Shown here piece by piece: positions 9,188 to 17,824 of a stretch of DNA of 64,000 nt. The DNA is from Nocardia arthritidis. GTDB taxonomy: Bacteria; Actinomycetota; Actinomycetes; Mycobacteriales; Mycobacteriaceae. Numbering within the stretch: position 1 is the stretch's first letter; each line of letters starts with the position of its first letter. Position numbers and translations under genes: made by a program. The notes under the pieces were generated by a model, which did no database searches, was not told the DNA's origin, and was given only the letters and a program-made list of their open reading frames with translations. Where the stretch lies: contig NZ_CP046172.1 of NCBI RefSeq assembly GCF_011801145.1, forward strand, positions 1,612,001-1,676,000, given 5' to 3'.

Positions 9188-10087
9188 GTGGACGCGTACG
9201 AAGACCTGTTCACACAGTTCCGGCCGCGGCTGCGGGCGATGGCCTATCGGATGCTCGGTTCGCCGAGCGAGGCGGATGACGCGGTGCAGGAGGCGTGGCT
9301 GCGTTGGCGGCGCGCCGATACCGCGTCGGTCGACAACCTGGGCGGCTGGCTGACCACCGTGGTCGGCCGGGTGTGCCTGGATATGTTGCGGGCGCGGCGG
9401 TCGCGGCGCGAGGATCCGGTCGGCATCGCCGTCCCCGAGCCGGTCGGCGAGCATCCGATGACACCGGAAGAGGAAGCGGTGCTTGCCGATTCGGTGGGGT
9501 TGGCGCTGCTGGTCGTGCTGGATACGCTCGCGCCCGCCGAGCGGCTCGCCTTCGTACTGCACGACCTGTTCGACCTGCCGTATGCCGAGATCGGCCCGAT
9601 CGTCGGCCGGTCGCCGAATGCGGCGGCGCAGCTGGCGGCCCGCGCCCGCCGCCGGGTGCGTGGGGGCGATACGGGCGATCTGACCGCGATCGGCGCGCAG
9701 CGGCGCGTGGTCGACCGCTTCCTCGACGCGGCCCGCGGCGGCGATCTCGCCGGGCTCATCGAGGTGTTGGACCCGGACGTCGAGGTGCGCGCCGACGCGA
9801 CGGCCGCGCCCACCGGAACACCCACGGTGCTGCGCGGACGCGATGCGGTCGCACCGGCCGCGCGGGTATTCGGCGGCCGGGTCGCTCGATTCACCCGGCT
9901 CGCCCTCGTCGACGGCGCGGTCGGCGCGATCGTCGCGCCCCGGGGGCGGCTCGCGACGGTGCTCGCGTTCCAGCTCGCGGGGGACCGGATCGCCGAAATC
10001 GACATCATCGCCGACCCGGATCGACTGCGCGCGATCGACCTCGCCGTCCTCGAATCCGATTGGGACACAATGGAAGAACCGACATGA
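9188..10087 (+). CDS. ECF RNA polymerase sigma factor, SigJ type with SnoaL-like tail
   Basis: Sigma-70 region 2 (FRPRLRAMAYRMLGSPSEADDAVQEAWLRW) and region 4 (LAPAERLAFVLHDLFDLPYAEIGPIVGRS...) are followed from about residue 170 by a SnoaL/NTF2-like domain (RRVVDRFLDAARGGDLAGLIEVLDPDVEVRAD). This is the ECF41-like/SigJ architecture, in which the C-terminal domain replaces a separate anti-sigma factor. GGAGG at 9178-9182 is 5 nt from the GTG at 9188, which is chosen; the upstream ATG at 9152 would add 12 residues but has no ribosome site. ECF41 sigma factors usually control the neighbouring carboxymuconolactone, DoxX or oxidoreductase gene, as found here. Confidence 0.9.
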   Translation: MDAYEDLFTQFRPRLRAMAYRMLGSPSEADDAVQEAWLRWRRADTASVDNLGGWLTTVVGRVCLDMLRARRSRREDPVGIAVPEPVGEHPMTPEEEAVLADSVGLALLVVLDTLAPAERLAFVLHDLFDLPYAEIGPIVGRSPNAAAQLAARARRRVRGGDTGDLTAIGAQRRVVDRFLDAARGGDLAGLIEVLDPDVEVRADATAAPTGTPTVLRGRDAVAPAARVFGGRVARFTRLALVDGAVGAIVAPRGRLATVLAFQLAGDRIAEIDIIADPDRLRAIDLAVLESDWDTMEEPT

Positions 10088-10506
10088 ACATTCGACTTAT
10101 CGGCTATTGGGCCGCGACTGCGCTCGTCGCGGCCGAACTCGCACTCGGCGGCGAATGGGATATTCAGCGAATCCCGTCCGTGACCGGCATTACCGACCAC
10201 CTCGGCTATCCGACGTATTTCCTGGTGCTGCTGGGTGTTTGGAAGTTGCTCGGCGCGGCCGCGCTGCTGGCGCCCCGCTTTCCGCTGGTCAAGGAATGGG
10301 CCTACGCCGGAACGGTTTTCGTGTACACCGGCGCGATCGTTTCCCATCTGACCAGGGGTTACGCCCTGTCCGAGCTGTGGTTCCTCGTGCCGATGCTCGT
10401 GTTGACCGGCATGTCCTGGCTGCTGCGCCCGCCGAACCGCCGCTTGACGTCGGGTCGGCCGAACGCGCCGGAAAAGGTCGCGACAGTGGCGGCGGCGCGG
10501 GGTTAG
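10084..10506 (+). CDS. DoxX-family integral membrane protein
   Basis: A 140-residue protein with four hydrophobic segments (RLIGYWAATALVAAELALG, YPTYFLVLLGVWKLLGAAALLA, AYAGTVFVYTGAIVSHL, LWFLVPMLVLTGMSWLL), the DoxX-like arrangement, with the family-typical KEWAYAG. Its ATG overlaps the sigma-factor stop (ATGA), so the two are translationally coupled. Together with the known linkage of ECF41 sigma factors to DoxX genes, this suggests it is a target or partner of that sigma factor in redox or envelope stress. Confidence 0.85.
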   Translation: MNIRLIGYWAATALVAAELALGGEWDIQRIPSVTGITDHLGYPTYFLVLLGVWKLLGAAALLAPRFPLVKEWAYAGTVFVYTGAIVSHLTRGYALSELWFLVPMLVLTGMSWLLRPPNRRLTSGRPNAPEKVATVAAARG

Positions 10507-10523
10507 CATCGGGGTCGCGGCGC

Positions 10524-10668
10524 CGACGAGCGTGACGAACTCCGAGCCGCGGCGGCCGGTCACCGTGCCCAACGACCATTCGAGGCGGCGGATTTCGTCG
10601 CGAAGGTGTGGTGGCACCGCGACCTACCCGATCGCCCACACCTCCCGGGGACAGCGAACCAGGAGGTG
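10524..10668 (+). promoter_or_regulatory. Candidate translational T-box riboswitch upstream of AspRS gene
   Basis: The T-box hallmark TGGCACCGCG lies at 10612-10621. GGTGTGG (10605-10611) can pair with CCACACC (10636-10642) to form the antisequestrator around the TGGC bulge that reads the uncharged tRNA 3' end. The alternative pairing is CACCTCC (10639-10645) with GGAGGTG (10662-10668), which buries the Shine-Dalgarno of the synthetase gene; the two helices share 10639-10642 and are mutually exclusive. Upstream, GTGACGAA...TCCG (10532-10544) pairs with CGGA...TTCGTCGC (10589-10601), a candidate stem I. I cannot assign the specifier codon. Translational T-boxes with short stem I are known for actinobacterial ileS. 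Confidence 0.72.
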
Positions 10669-10672
10669 AAAG

Positions 10673-11962
10673 ATGATGTCGCGCACCCTTTGCGCGGAAT
10701 TGCCCGCCGCTGCGGGCAGACCGGTGACGTTGGCGGGCTGGATCCATCGGCGCAGACAACTGGCGGCGGTGACGTTCGTCGTCATCCGGGACCGCACCGG
10801 GCAGTCGCAGGTCGTGGTGACCGATCCGGCTGTGCGCGAACAGGTTTCGGCTCTGCCGGAGGAGACCGCGGTGCGGGTGACCGGGACGGCGCTCGCGAAC
10901 CCCAAGGCGCCGGGCGGCGTCGAGGTGGTCGAGCCGTCGATTCACCCGCTGTGTGCGCCCGCCCGGCAACAACCGGTCGATCTGTGGCGGCCGACCCTGC
11001 GGGCCACCCTGCCGACGGTGCTCGACCATGCCGGGCTCACCTGGCGGCACCCGGGAAGGCAGGCCGTGTGGCGTATCGCCGCCGCCTCGCTGGCCGGATT
11101 CCGGGAGCACCTGGACGGCAACGGCTTCACCGAGGTCGCGACGCCGAAGATCGTCGGGCAATCCACCGAATCCGGTGCGAACGTCTTCCCGCTCGACTAT
11201 TTCGGCTCCACCGCCTATCTCGCGCAGTCGCCGCAGCTGTACAAGCAGATGCTGGTCGGTGTCTTCGAGCGGGTGTACGAGATCGGTCCGGTATTCCGGG
11301 CCGAGCCGCACGACACGGCCCGCCATCTCGCCCAATACACCTCGCTCGACGCCGAATTCGGCTTCGTCACCGACCACCGGGACGTCATCGAGCTGCTGCG
11401 CGGCACGCTGGCCGCGATGGTCGAGCGGATCGCGGAACGGGCGGGCGCGTCGGTGGAAATGCTGGGCGCGCGGTTACCCGTTGTGCCGGAACGGATTCCG
11501 GTGCTGCACTTCCGTGCGGCACTCGAATTGGTCGGCGCCGCACCGGACGAGCCGGACCTCGCCCCGGAACACGAGCGCTTCCTCGGCGAATGGGCGAAGA
11601 CCACCCATGATTCGGATTTCCTTGCGGTGGAAGGCTATCCGGCGGTGAAGCGGCCCTTCTACACCCACCCGCAACCGGACGACCCGCGCTGGACCAACTC
11701 GTTCGACCTGCTGTTCCGCGGCCTGGAACTGGTGACGGGCGGCCAGCGACTGCACAACCACGCCGACTACCTGGCCGCGCTCACCGCCCGCGGCCAGGAC
11801 CCGGCGGATTACGGGCCGTACCTGGCGGCGATGGAATACGGGATGCCGCCGCACGGCGGTTTCGCGCTGGGTCTCGAGCGCTGGGTCGCCAGACTGCTGG
11901 AAATCGAAAACATCCGCTACACAACTCTTTTCCCGCGCGACCTACACCGCCTCCAGCCGTGA
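10673..11962 (+). CDS. aspS: Aspartyl-tRNA synthetase, archaeal/non-discriminating type
   Basis: A 429-residue class IIb synthetase. The OB-fold anticodon-binding domain (VTLAGWIHRRRQLAAVTFVVIRDRTG) is followed by motif 2 (VYEIGPVFRAEPHDTARHLAQYTSLDAEFGF) and motif 3 (YGMPPHGGFALGLERWVARLL). The length and SPQLYKQML closely follow archaeal AspRS, which lacks the ~150-residue GAD insertion of the ~590-residue bacterial enzyme. Archaeal-type AspRS of bacteria is often non-discriminating (charges tRNA-Asp and tRNA-Asn). GGAGG at 10662-10666 suits ATG at 10673 or 10676. Such an organism would normally also have the bacterial AspRS, so this is probably a second copy with conditional expression via the leader. 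Confidence 0.88.
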   Translation: MMSRTLCAELPAAAGRPVTLAGWIHRRRQLAAVTFVVIRDRTGQSQVVVTDPAVREQVSALPEETAVRVTGTALANPKAPGGVEVVEPSIHPLCAPARQQPVDLWRPTLRATLPTVLDHAGLTWRHPGRQAVWRIAAASLAGFREHLDGNGFTEVATPKIVGQSTESGANVFPLDYFGSTAYLAQSPQLYKQMLVGVFERVYEIGPVFRAEPHDTARHLAQYTSLDAEFGFVTDHRDVIELLRGTLAAMVERIAERAGASVEMLGARLPVVPERIPVLHFRAALELVGAAPDEPDLAPEHERFLGEWAKTTHDSDFLAVEGYPAVKRPFYTHPQPDDPRWTNSFDLLFRGLELVTGGQRLHNHADYLAALTARGQDPADYGPYLAAMEYGMPPHGGFALGLERWVARLLEIENIRYTTLFPRDLHRLQP

Positions 11963-12134
11963 GGCAAGCCATTGCGGACCGCAGCCGGTTCCGGCGCCGG
12001 ACCGGCCGAGGATCGGGCCAGCCTGGTCCTCGGTGCTGGGCCTTTACAGTGGTGCCTGTGGCTGAGCGGAGCGAGGGAACCATGGACGCAGCACCATCGG
12101 TCGCGGCGCGGCCGAGCGCTGGCGAGGACGTGTC

Positions 12135-13340
12135 GTGACCGGTCCGGAGGAATTGCCATTCGATCCGCAGGACGCCGAGTTCCTGGCCGACCCGTATCCG
12201 CGGTTCGCCCGGCTGCGGGAGTGTGGGGCGGTGCATGCTCATCCTGGTTTGGGCATGGCGGTGGCGGTTTCGCATGCGGCGGCCGCGCAGGTGCTGCGGG
12301 ATAGAGCTCTCGGGCGGATCTGGGCCGATGCCGAACCGGCCGCTGATTTCCCGAATTTCAATCTGCTGCACCGTAATTCGCTGCTGGAGACGGAACCGCC
12401 CCGGCATACCAGGCTACGCGGGCTGGTGGCGTCGGCATTCGCCCGCGGGCATGTGGCGCGGCTGCGGCCCGCGGTGTACCGGCTGGCCGAGACGCTGGTG
12501 GGGGAGTTGGCCGCGGCGATCCGGGCACACGGCGCGGCCGACCTGCTGGAGACGGTGGCGGGTCCGCTGCCCGTCGCGGTGATCGCGGAATTGCTCGGCG
12601 TGCCCGAATCCGATCGCGGGCTGTTGCGGCCGTGGTCGAACACGATCGTGAAGATGTACGAGCCCGACCCGCCCGCCGCGCGCCGCGCCCAAGCGGAAAG
12701 CGCCGCAACGGAATTCGTCGACTACCTGCGCGACCTGGTGGCGGCCCGCCGGACGCGGCCCGGCCCGGATCTGCTGAGCGAGCTGGTCGCGGTCACCGAT
12801 GCGGGCGGCGGGCGGCTCACCGACGACGAACTGGTCGCCACCGCCGTCCTGCTGCTGATGGCCGGGCACGAGGCCACCGTCAACGCGATCGGCAACGGCG
12901 TGCGCGCACTGCTGCGCTACCGGGACCAGTGGAACCTGCTGATCGATCGGCCCGATCTGGCCGACACCGCGACCGAGGAGCTCATCCGCTACGACTCGCC
13001 GCTGCAGATATTCGTCCGCACCGCGACCGCCGACACCGTCATCGCGGGTCATCGTCTCGCGGCGGGCGACCGGATCGCGGCCCTGCTCGGCGCGGCGGCC
13101 CGCGATCCACTCGTCTTCGCCGATCCGGACCGCCTCGACATCACCCGCAATCCCAACCCGCACCTCGGTTTCGGCGCGGGCATCCACTACTGCCTCGGCT
13201 CGGCGCTGGCCCGCGTCGAGGTCACCGCCGCGCTCGCCGAGCTCACCCGGCAGCTGCCGGGGCTGCGGCTCGCCGAAGAACCGGTTCGCCGCCCGGAATT
13301 CGCGATTCGCGGGTTCCGGACCCTGCTCGTCACGGCGTGA
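12135..13340 (+). CDS. Cytochrome P450
   Basis: A 401-residue bacterial P450. Seen: I-helix LLMAGHEATVNAIGNG, K-helix EELIRYDSP, and the heme-binding loop FGAGIHYCLGSALAR with Cys at about residue 353 as the thiolate ligand. It would hydroxylate an unknown small molecule, fed by a ferredoxin and reductase that are not encoded nearby. The I-helix has Ala where the common pattern is AGHET, leaving the T two positions on; not necessarily inactivating. GTG start at 12135. Substrate and pathway cannot be inferred from the neighbours. Confidence 0.9.
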   Translation: MTGPEELPFDPQDAEFLADPYPRFARLRECGAVHAHPGLGMAVAVSHAAAAQVLRDRALGRIWADAEPAADFPNFNLLHRNSLLETEPPRHTRLRGLVASAFARGHVARLRPAVYRLAETLVGELAAAIRAHGAADLLETVAGPLPVAVIAELLGVPESDRGLLRPWSNTIVKMYEPDPPAARRAQAESAATEFVDYLRDLVAARRTRPGPDLLSELVAVTDAGGGRLTDDELVATAVLLLMAGHEATVNAIGNGVRALLRYRDQWNLLIDRPDLADTATEELIRYDSPLQIFVRTATADTVIAGHRLAAGDRIAALLGAAARDPLVFADPDRLDITRNPNPHLGFGAGIHYCLGSALARVEVTAALAELTRQLPGLRLAEEPVRRPEFAIRGFRTLLVTA

Positions 13341-13391
13341 GCAACTCGCCCGGCTAGCCTTCGGATGTCCACCGAAACGAGAGCGAGGGTC

Positions 13392-13673
13392 ATGGCCGAG
13401 CAGATACCTACCGGCGGCGCCTTCCCGCTGCGCCGTCGCGGCGCGGCGCTGTGGCTGCTGCTGTTGCCCGGGGTGCTGTACTGTCTGGCGCCGTTGGTGG
13501 CCAACCGAATCGAACCGCGGGTGTTCGGAATCCCGTTCCTGATCGCCTATCTCATCGCGGTGACCGCGCTCACCGGGCCGATTGTCGCGGTGGCCGCCCG
13601 GTTCGATCCGGCATATCGCAGCGGCGCACCGGAATACGTGCCCGCCGACGCCGAACCGGAGGAGCGCGGATGA
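13392..13673 (+). CDS. DUF3311 small membrane protein
   Basis: A ~93-residue protein with two hydrophobic segments (ALWLLLLPGVLYCLAPLVANRI and GIPFLIAYLIAVTALTGPIVAVAARFDP), the DUF3311 pattern. Its stop overlaps the ATG of the sodium:solute symporter (ATGA), and DUF3311 proteins are almost always encoded just before such symporters, suggesting an accessory subunit. Start is uncertain: the ATG at 13365 lacks a ribosome site, and the ATG at 13392 has GAGGG rather close. Confidence 0.78.
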   Translation: MAEQIPTGGAFPLRRRGAALWLLLLPGVLYCLAPLVANRIEPRVFGIPFLIAYLIAVTALTGPIVAVAARFDPAYRSGAPEYVPADAEPEERG

Positions 13674-15121
13674 CCGACCGCGCCGTGGCCGTCACGCTGT
13701 TCACCGCCGCCATGATCGCGACCGTCGCGGTAGGCGTGATGTCCGGTCGAGGCCGGGTCAGGTCGATGTCGGAGTGGTCGGTCTCGGGACGCGGGCTCGG
13801 CACGATATTCGTGCTGCTGCTGATGGCGGGGGAGACCTACACCAGCTTCTCGTTCCTCGGCGCGGCCGGTTGGTCCTACCGGTACGGGGTGCCGATCTTC
13901 TATCTGATCGCCTACCTGAGCACCGGACTCGCGGTCGCCTATTGCGTCGGCCCGCTGATCTGGACCTATTGCGCCAGGCACCAATTGGTGTCGATCGCCG
14001 ATATCGCCGAGCACCGCTACCGCTCCCGGCCGCTGGGCATCCTCGTGGCGCTGATCAGCACCGTCTTCCTGATTCCCTACGTGCAGTTGCAGATCCAGGG
14101 CATGGGTGTCGTCGTGCACGCGATGTCGTACGGCGCGGTGGATCTTCGGGTGGCCGCGATCGTATCCTTCGTGGTCGCAGAGGTTTTCATCCTGTCGTCC
14201 GGGCTGCGCGGCTCGGCGTGGGTGAGCGTGCTGAAGGACGGGCTCGCGGTGCTCAGCGTGGTGTTCCTGGCGATCTACCTGCCGCTGCACTACTTCGACG
14301 GCGTCGGCGCGCTGCTGGATCGCATGGTCGCCGAAAAGCCGCACTGGCTGACCTTTCCCGGTGCGGGCGGCGGCACCTTCGGCGCCGGCTGGTTCATTTC
14401 GACGATCCTGCTGAACGTCGTGACGATCGGCATCTTCCCGACTACGGTCGCCGGATACCTCTCGGCATCCGGTCCCAATGCGCTGCGGCGCAATTCGATC
14501 ATGCTGCCCTGGTATCAGCTGCTGCTGCTCGTTCCGGTGGTGATCGGGTTCGCGGCGCTGTTCGTGGTGCCGGGGCTGAAGAATCCGGATCTCGCGCTGT
14601 TCGAGCTGGTCACCGACTCGCTGCCGCCCGCGGCGGTGGCGGTGATCGGGATCGCGGGCGCGCTGTCGGCCATCGTGCCGATGAGCGTATTCCTGGTCTC
14701 GATCGGAACACTGTGGGGCAGAACGGTTCTGGGTGGCGGTCTGCACGGCGGCGGACAGGATCGGCGGCAGCGCGGACTGTCCCAGCTCGTCTGCCTGGTG
14801 GTCGGCGCGGTGGCGCTGGGCGGTGCGCTGTTCTCGCCGAGCGTCCTGGTCAATCTGTCGGTGCTGTCGTACGAGGGCATGGCACAACTGGTTCCGGCTC
14901 TGCTGCTCGGGTTGTATTGGCGCAGGCTCAACACGCTCGGTGTGACGGCGGGTCTGGTGGCAGGCAGCGCCGTAGTGCTCGGCCTGCACGCGGCGGGGCG
15001 TGATCCGCTGTTCGGCGTGAACGGCGGGTTGCTCGCACTCGCATTGAACCTTGTTGTCGCCGCGAGTATTTCGCAGGTTTCCCGGCGTGCCGACTACCTG
15101 GTCGCGCTCTCGAAGCGGTAA
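13670..15121 (+). CDS. Sodium:solute symporter (SSS family)
   Basis: A 483-residue carrier with about 13 hydrophobic segments. The start MTDRAVAVTLFTAAMI, the MSEWSVSGRGLGTIFVLLLMAGETYTSFSFLG segment and the GWSYRYGVPIFYLIAYLS segment are typical of SSS proteins paired with DUF3311. Substrates in this group are organic acids, amino acids or similar; not assignable here. GGAGGAG precedes the start with good spacing and the gene overlaps its partner upstream. It overlaps the convergent monooxygenase gene by 28 bp at the 3' end. Confidence 0.85.
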   Translation: MTDRAVAVTLFTAAMIATVAVGVMSGRGRVRSMSEWSVSGRGLGTIFVLLLMAGETYTSFSFLGAAGWSYRYGVPIFYLIAYLSTGLAVAYCVGPLIWTYCARHQLVSIADIAEHRYRSRPLGILVALISTVFLIPYVQLQIQGMGVVVHAMSYGAVDLRVAAIVSFVVAEVFILSSGLRGSAWVSVLKDGLAVLSVVFLAIYLPLHYFDGVGALLDRMVAEKPHWLTFPGAGGGTFGAGWFISTILLNVVTIGIFPTTVAGYLSASGPNALRRNSIMLPWYQLLLLVPVVIGFAALFVVPGLKNPDLALFELVTDSLPPAAVAVIGIAGALSAIVPMSVFLVSIGTLWGRTVLGGGLHGGGQDRRQRGLSQLVCLVVGAVALGGALFSPSVLVNLSVLSYEGMAQLVPALLLGLYWRRLNTLGVTAGLVAGSAVVLGLHAAGRDPLFGVNGGLLALALNLVVAASISQVSRRADYLVALSKR

Positions 15122-16587
15122 TCGTCCAGATCGAAATGCCCACTGCGCCAAGCCGCTTCGACGGTGGTGGTAGGGCGGAACGGCACATCGCCGTGCTTGT
15201 CGAAGTAGTAGCTGTTGGCCATTGCGCAGCTGTCCTGCCAGAACACCTGGCCGCCGCGGCGGGACAGCATCTCCCGGAAGAAGCGGTCGTTGGCCTCCGG
15301 CGTCACCTCGACCAGGGTGGCGCCGCTGGTGCGGGCGCGGCGCAGGCAGCGCAGGATATGCCGGGTCTGGTTCTCGATCAGGGTGAAATACGAGGCGCCG
15401 TTGTAACCATAGGGCCCGATGATGGAGAAGAAATTCGGGAAGCCGGGCACGCTCACCCCCTCGTAGGCCTGCAATCTGTGCTCGTCCCACCACTTTTCGA
15501 GATCGAGGCCGCCGACGCCGCGCAGATCGTAGGTCGGCATATTGCCCGACTCCATCACCTTGAATCCGGTGGCCAGGATGAGCACGTCGGCCACGTGCTC
15601 GGTACCCGTCGCGGTCCGCACGCCGCCCGCGGTGATCCGTTCGATCGGATCGGTCTCCAGCACCACATTCGGCCGGTTGAAGGTGGGCAGGTAGTCGTTC
15701 GAGAAGCCCGGCCGCTTACAGCCCAAAGCATAACGGGGCGTGAGCTTTTCCCGGATCGCCGGATCATGGACCTGGCGGCGCAGATGTGCGAGCCCGGACC
15801 GCTCGCCGAGCGCGGCGGCCGGAACGGTGTCGTGGTAGTGCGCGGAGATCGGGAAGGTCAGCTCGACGTAGGCCTGGCTGAGCAACCGGGTGAGCGTGCG
15901 CCCGCCGGGCAGGCGCAGCAGCCGCCGCACCGCGGGCGGCAGCGGGCCGTCCGGGCGCGGCAGGCACCAGATCGGCGTGCGCTGGAAGACGGTGAGCCGC
16001 TGTACCTTCGGTGCGATCTCCGGGATGATCTGCACCGCCGAGGCGCCGGTGCCGATGATCGCGACCCGCTTGTCCCGCAGGTCCTCGGCGTGATCCCAGC
16101 GCGAGGTGTGCATGGTTGTCCCGCCGAATTCCGAAACACCCGGAATATCGGGCAGTTTGGGCCGGGTGAGCACCCCGGTCGCGCTGATGACGAAGCGGGC
16201 CGTCAACTCGCCGCGGTCGGTGCGCAGCCGCCACCGGTGCCGATCCTCGTCGAACTCAGCGCCGAGCACCGTGGTGGACAGTCGGATTCGCGATCGCAGC
16301 CGGTACTTGTCGACGCAGGATTCGGCATACGCCTTCAGCTCGTGCCCCCGCGCGTACACCCGCGACCAGTTCGACCGCTGCTCGAACGAGTACTGATAGC
16401 TGAACGACGGAATATCCACCGCGATACCGGGATAGGTGTTCCAGTGCCAGGTGCCGCCGACGCCGTCGGCATCGTCGACGACGATGAAATCGTCGAATCC
16501 GGCCGCCAGCAGCTTGATCGCGGCGCCGATACCGGAGAATCCGGCCCCGACCACGATGATCTCGTGATCGGTCGTAGATGCGTTCAT
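15094..16587 (-). CDS. Flavin-containing monooxygenase, Baeyer-Villiger type
   Basis: A 497-residue class B flavoprotein monooxygenase. Seen: N-terminal FAD motif VVGAGFSGIGAAIKLL, the Baeyer-Villiger fingerprint FGGTTMHTSRWD (F-x-G-x3-H-x3-W-D) near residues 153-164, a second Rossmann motif for NADPH (VAIIGTGASAVQIIPEI), and ATGF in the C-terminal part (LILATGFKV). It would convert a ketone to an ester or lactone, or oxidise a heteroatom; substrate unknown. The amidohydrolase gene upstream on the same strand may belong to the same transcript, 83 bp away. Confidence 0.9.
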   Translation of the reverse strand: MNASTTDHEIIVVGAGFSGIGAAIKLLAAGFDDFIVVDDADGVGGTWHWNTYPGIAVDIPSFSYQYSFEQRSNWSRVYARGHELKAYAESCVDKYRLRSRIRLSTTVLGAEFDEDRHRWRLRTDRGELTARFVISATGVLTRPKLPDIPGVSEFGGTTMHTSRWDHAEDLRDKRVAIIGTGASAVQIIPEIAPKVQRLTVFQRTPIWCLPRPDGPLPPAVRRLLRLPGGRTLTRLLSQAYVELTFPISAHYHDTVPAAALGERSGLAHLRRQVHDPAIREKLTPRYALGCKRPGFSNDYLPTFNRPNVVLETDPIERITAGGVRTATGTEHVADVLILATGFKVMESGNMPTYDLRGVGGLDLEKWWDEHRLQAYEGVSVPGFPNFFSIIGPYGYNGASYFTLIENQTRHILRCLRRARTSGATLVEVTPEANDRFFREMLSRRGGQVFWQDSCAMANSYYFDKHGDVPFRPTTTVEAAWRSGHFDLDDYRFESATR

Positions 16588-16669
16588 CGATCCCTCCCGT
16601 GCTGGCCGGGTCGGTCGCCGGGGAAGGACGGCCGACCCGTTCCGTATAACTACCCATCGGCGCGGAACA

Positions 16670-17749
16670 CTATGCCGCCGAAACGATCCGGTAAGTCCGC
16701 TGCGCGGTCCGCCGGAAGACCTGTTCGAGTTCGGCCGGGCCGCCGCCGTGGCCGGTGATCGCCGCCGCGATGGTCCGCATGCTGTTGCCGATGCTGGTGA
16801 TCGGCTTGTCCACCGGAAAATTCGAACCCCAGAGCAGCCGCTCGGCGCCGAAGACGTCCAGCGCGTGCTCGACCAGCGGACCGATCCGGTCGAGCAGCGC
16901 GCTCACCGGTGTCGGCATGCCCCGTGGCGGCACCGGATGGCCGAGGATCGGCATCATCAGCCCGCTCACCTTCGCCACCACATTGCGCTGCGCGGCCAGC
17001 GCCGCCAGATCGTCGCGCCAGCGGACGAACAATTCGCGCCGTAGCCCTGGATTGGTCCCGGTGTGCTTGCCGACCGGACCGAAAATGCCCGCGGGCGTGC
17101 CGAGATGGTCGAGCACGATCGACACCTCCGGATAGCGCTGGGCCAGCGCCGTCACCTCCGGCAGCGCGTGCGAGTACACCCAGGCCTCGAAGGACAGCTC
17201 ATATTCGGCCAATATGCCGAATCCGGACAGGAATTCCCTTGTGGTGAGCGCGCTTTCGCGTTTGGTGAAGGACCGGACCCCGGGATCGGGATGGTGCGCG
17301 ACCATGGTGCGGATACCGCAGACCAGCGGTGAGGCGGCCCGGTGCGCGTCGAGTAGTTCGGCGAATCGCGGCGCCGCCGGATCCGCGCCCGCGACGATCG
17401 CACCCAGCTCCGGCCCGTCCCGATCGAAGGGCAGCCGGGCCACCCAGCCGGTTTCGTCGGCCTTGGCCAGCGGGTCGGAGCCCGACCATTCCACCTCGAC
17501 ATGCGTCACGGTATCCACCGGAACGTCGGCCGCGTCGGCGCGATAGTCCGGCGGCAGATACGGATGCAGAAAAGGCGTTGGATCGCCCGCGAATTCACGG
17601 TCCCGCCGCGGCGCCAGCCGGGTCGCGAACTCCACGGGAATCGGCAGCAACCGGAACAATTTGGCCAGCGTACTGAAATCCCGTGGGGTGGTGAACGGAT
17701 CCCACTGGTGGATATGCGCGTCGATGATTCGGATATCCGGGAAATTCAT
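16670..17749 (-). CDS. Amidohydrolase-2-family metal hydrolase
   Basis: A ~359-residue TIM-barrel amidohydrolase. The metal-binding start RIIDAHIHQWDP (H-x-H) is at residues ~7-18, with later conserved elements VSIVLDHLGTP (metal or catalytic His) and LLWGSNFPVD (catalytic Asp region). This is the lactonase/ACMSD-like Amidohydro_2 group, which hydrolyses lactones or decarboxylates carboxylates. A lactone product of the adjacent Baeyer-Villiger enzyme would be a sensible substrate, but this is inference. ATG at 17749 is preferred over the upstream start because the family begins just before the DAHIH motif. Confidence 0.85.
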   Translation of the reverse strand: MNFPDIRIIDAHIHQWDPFTTPRDFSTLAKLFRLLPIPVEFATRLAPRRDREFAGDPTPFLHPYLPPDYRADAADVPVDTVTHVEVEWSGSDPLAKADETGWVARLPFDRDGPELGAIVAGADPAAPRFAELLDAHRAASPLVCGIRTMVAHHPDPGVRSFTKRESALTTREFLSGFGILAEYELSFEAWVYSHALPEVTALAQRYPEVSIVLDHLGTPAGIFGPVGKHTGTNPGLRRELFVRWRDDLAALAAQRNVVAKVSGLMMPILGHPVPPRGMPTPVSALLDRIGPLVEHALDVFGAERLLWGSNFPVDKPITSIGNSMRTIAAAITGHGGGPAELEQVFRRTAQRTYRIVSAA

Positions 17750-17824
17750 GCCATGCCATCCCGCTCGCAACACTGCGTCGATGGCCCCGATTGTCACACG
17801 TCGTGTCGCGCCGCCGGAAGGCTC

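Noticed and set aside
13547..15493. 648-codon minus-strand frame opposite the symporter
   Set aside because: Composition is Gln/His/Arg-rich low-complexity typical of the antisense of GC-rich genes; the plus-strand symporter is certain.
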